A stretch of 35,396 nt of DNA from Tectiglobus sp051009975 (GTDB lineage: Bacteria; Pseudomonadota; Alphaproteobacteria; Rhizobiales; Hyphomicrobiaceae). The position numbers and the translations under genes are program-made. The notes under the pieces are model-generated. The model made no database searches. It saw only the letters and a list, made by a program, of their open reading frames with translations, and was not told the DNA's origin. The DNA lies in NCBI GenBank assembly GCA_051009975.1, contig JBPCWA010000038.1:1-35396 (forward strand). Direction: 5' to 3'. This document shows, in pieces, positions 33,522-35,396 of this stretch; the stretch's first letter is position 1; every line of letters starts with the position of its first letter.

Positions 33522-34841
33522 ATGATTTCCGATCGGAACCCCAACCTGGTTGACGACTGTTTTCGTGTTGATCCGCGGGACGCCGCCAGGATGACGCACG
33601 ATGAGGTGATCGGGCATCTTCGGGCCCACGTGCAGCCGACGGTCAACCATGTCCAACTTCCGCTGAGCCAGGCAGCCGGACGGATCAGCGCGGAGGACAT
33701 TTGTGCGAATGAGGACGTTCCTGGACACACCAATGCGGCCGTTGACGGATTTGCAATTCGTTTCAGCGAGCTTTCCGAAACATCGGCCGCCGAGTTAACC
33801 ATATGTGGTCGGGCGGCGGCTGGTCGCCCCTACTTAGGCGAAGTCCCGCAAAGCTCAGCTGTCCGAATTTTTACCGGTGCCGCACTTCCTCGTGACGTTG
33901 ATACCGTCGCGATGCAAGAAGACTGCAGCGTGATCGCGGCCCAGGGCGCGACCCCGTCAGTAGCATATGGGACAGTGCGAATTCCTCCTGGACTGAAACG
34001 CGGTGCAAACGTGAGACTTGCAGGTGAAGATCTTGGCCGCGGAGACAAGTTGGTATCGGATGGTCACCTCTTGCGGCCACAGGATCTTGCCGCGCTGGCC
34101 TCTATAGGTCGGGATAATGTGCGCTGTTATAAATCCGTTGCTGTCGCAGTTGTCTCAACGGGTGACGAGGTCATCCGCGCGGGCACCAGTGCGCTCAGCT
34201 ATGGTCAAGTCTTTGACGCCAATGCACCCATGCTGATGTCGCTAATCTGTCTCAGCGGCGGCGCGGCGCACGACCTCGGCGTTTGGCCTGATCGGCCCAG
34301 TCTGATCGAGGACAAGCTAGCAGAGGCTGCCGCATCCTACAATTTGATTTTGACCTCCGGCGGTGCCAGCATGGGCGAAGAGGACCATTTGGCCAAGGCC
34401 CTCGATAGGCTCGGTCACCGCCACTTCTGGCAGATTGCCGTGAAACCCGGTCGTCCTTTGATGCTTGGTCAAATCGGCAACAGCGTTGTCATTGGTCTCC
34501 CGGGAAATCCGGTTGCCGTGTTTGTTTGTTATCTCATGTATGTGCGTCCCCTGTTGCGACGACTGGGCGGCGGGACTTGGCCAGAACCTCGGCGGTTTCC
34601 GCTGCGGGCAAATTTTAAGGTGCCAGGTCGCAAAGTTGGACGCAGGGAGTTTTGGCGCGCGAGGACCGTAGCCACTTCGGATGGTCTCAAGGTTGAGAAA
34701 TTCGAGAAAGATGGATCGGGGCTGATATCAGGTTTACGCGCCGCCGATGGCTTAATTGATGTGCGTGAGGATGTGGCGTCCGTAGAAGAGGGACAAACCG
34801 TCGAGTTCATTCCAATGACTGAATTTGGGATCTCAGTGTGA
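33522..34841 (+). CDS. moeA: Molybdopterin molybdenumtransferase, MoeA family
   Basis: A 439-residue cytoplasmic protein that inserts molybdate into adenylated molybdopterin in molybdenum cofactor synthesis. Domains run in MoeA order: a split N-terminal region with LPLSQAAGRISAEDI, the insert domain with IFTGAALPRDVDTVAMQED, the MPT-binding domain (VAVVSTGDEV, LTSGGASMGEEDH, AVKPGRPLMLG, IGLPGNPVAVF), and a C-terminal beta domain. One signature differs: the usual DNSAMDGYA here reads TNAAVDGFA. It could serve the molybdoenzyme at 1489-3561 but is not linked to it. The ATG at 33522 has no strong SD. Confidence 0.93.
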   Translation: MISDRNPNLVDDCFRVDPRDAARMTHDEVIGHLRAHVQPTVNHVQLPLSQAAGRISAEDICANEDVPGHTNAAVDGFAIRFSELSETSAAELTICGRAAAGRPYLGEVPQSSAVRIFTGAALPRDVDTVAMQEDCSVIAAQGATPSVAYGTVRIPPGLKRGANVRLAGEDLGRGDKLVSDGHLLRPQDLAALASIGRDNVRCYKSVAVAVVSTGDEVIRAGTSALSYGQVFDANAPMLMSLICLSGGAAHDLGVWPDRPSLIEDKLAEAAASYNLILTSGGASMGEEDHLAKALDRLGHRHFWQIAVKPGRPLMLGQIGNSVVIGLPGNPVAVFVCYLMYVRPLLRRLGGGTWPEPRRFPLRANFKVPGRKVGRREFWRARTVATSDGLKVEKFEKDGSGLISGLRAADGLIDVREDVASVEEGQTVEFIPMTEFGISV

Positions 34842-35154
34842 TCGTTGATGCTTGTACGGCTTGTGGCGACAGCGCGACTGCGGACCCACTTCGGGACCTA
34901 CTGCTTGGGCATCTAACTGTCACGTCCGACGGCGACAGTACTTGCCGCCCGCAATCTGCACGCGGCGATTGCGTTCGCGGATCGACATCCTTTGATGGAG
35001 CCAAGTAAGGCTGACATCCGTTTTGGCGGATTTGCCGATTGAGCCCCCCCCGTCATGTGCCTACGGGCCAAATGATCGCTCAAATAAGCAACGACAATTG
35101 ACAATAGCGCGGGTTCCAATATTCGTGCATCGGCGTGCAGGAACAATGACAAAT
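34842..35154. other. Intergenic interval, nothing recognised
   Basis: About 310 bases between the end of moeA and the end of the convergent ABC-2 permease fragment. I see no protein-like frame, no clear repeat and no hairpin followed by a T run that I would call a terminator. Confidence 0.45.
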
Positions 35155-35349
35155 CTAGCCGACTTTGCGCGCTACGATCCCACGCGAGGGGTCATATGCG
35201 AGTACTGCCAAGCCGAGAAACATAGTCAGGGCGATTAGCACTATGACAAAGGCGGTGGAGTTGAATTGAATGTAGAGCGCGAAGCGGATCAACTCCACCG
35301 CGTATGTGAAGGGGTTCCAGCTGCAAACATAGTAAAGCACAAGTGAGAT
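35155..35349 (-). pseudogene. ABC-2 type transporter permease, 3' fragment cut by an in-frame stop
   Basis: The minus strand encodes the last 64 residues of an ABC-2 family export permease. LYYVCSWNPFTYAVELIRFA is the conserved segment before the last membrane helix, STAFVIVLIALTMFLGLAVL is that helix, and YDPSRGIVARKVG is the usual C-terminus. Going upstream, the frame meets TAA at 35352-35350, so the sequence beyond about 35350 does not continue the gene. An insertion, a rearrangement or an assembly join are all possible. The frame ends with TAG at 35157-35155. The fragment is too short to act as a transporter. Confidence 0.8.
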
Positions 35350-35378
35350 TTATTGAACTTTACATAGGGGGAACAGCG

Positions 35379-35396
35379 ATGATGACGCAAAAAAAA
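35379..35396 (+). CDS. Possible start of a new gene at the window edge (transposase candidate)
   Basis: AGGGGG at 35366-35371 lies seven bases before an ATG-ATG that continues ACG CAA AAA AAA to the last base, reading MMTQKK. It points away from the broken permease gene. Many IS3-type transposase OrfA proteins begin MT(K/Q)KKR, so this could be an insertion sequence that cut the permease gene. With six codons this remains a guess. Confidence 0.25.

Overview
The window looks like chromosomal DNA of an alphaproteobacterium, most likely of the order Hyphomicrobiales. This rests on the protein families present and how they read: a TAXI-type TRAP binding protein, an alphaproteobacterial-style Ndk, a 1302-residue AsmA protein, a GYF_2 membrane protein and a NitT/TauT-type ABC transporter. 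Genes are dense, on both strands, and often overlap by ATGA. Start codons are chosen from Shine-Dalgarno (SD) spacing and overlaps; nothing was checked against a database.

Layout. 1-5216 (minus strand): the start of a TAXI TRAP binding protein, then a PLP-dependent ammonia-lyase-like gene coupled to a cytoplasmic molybdopterin oxidoreductase, then a cluster transcribed ndk, ridA-like, dinB-like. 5680-11228 (plus): a GYF_2 membrane protein, an ABC-F ATPase, a glutathione S-transferase and a 2-keto-4-pentenoate hydratase family enzyme, meeting a convergent gamma-glutamylcyclotransferase. 11885-16951 (minus): a giant AsmA protein and an SDR-fold protein whose catalytic triad is altered. 17073-21828 (plus): ribulose-phosphate 3-epimerase, a redoxin, a phosphoglycolate-phosphatase-like HAD enzyme and a UvrD/PcrA helicase. 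22071-24754 (plus): a complete three-gene ABC importer operon. 24945-27418: a D,D-carboxypeptidase with an Arg/Lys-rich tail, a small exported protein and a CAP-domain lipoprotein. 27957-32631 (plus): a two-gene cassette of a winged-helix-like protein and a 1145-residue protein with two different P-loop ATPase modules, the second of HerA/FtsK type. 33522-34841: a MoeA family protein. The window ends in the 3' remnant of an ABC-2 permease, cut off by an in-frame stop next to what looks like a new gene start, possibly the edge of an insertion sequence.

The best candidate for an undescribed system is the pair at 27957-32631. It resembles, in general design only, DNA-translocating ATPase modules of anti-phage systems. 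I cannot match it to a named system, and no nuclease domain is recognisable with certainty.

A second theme is that many intergenic gaps carry their own short tandem repeat (4, 10, 12, 15, 16, 21 or 25 bp units), each different in sequence. This suggests repeated local duplication in non-coding DNA rather than one dispersed repeat family. No rRNA, tRNA or CRISPR array was seen.
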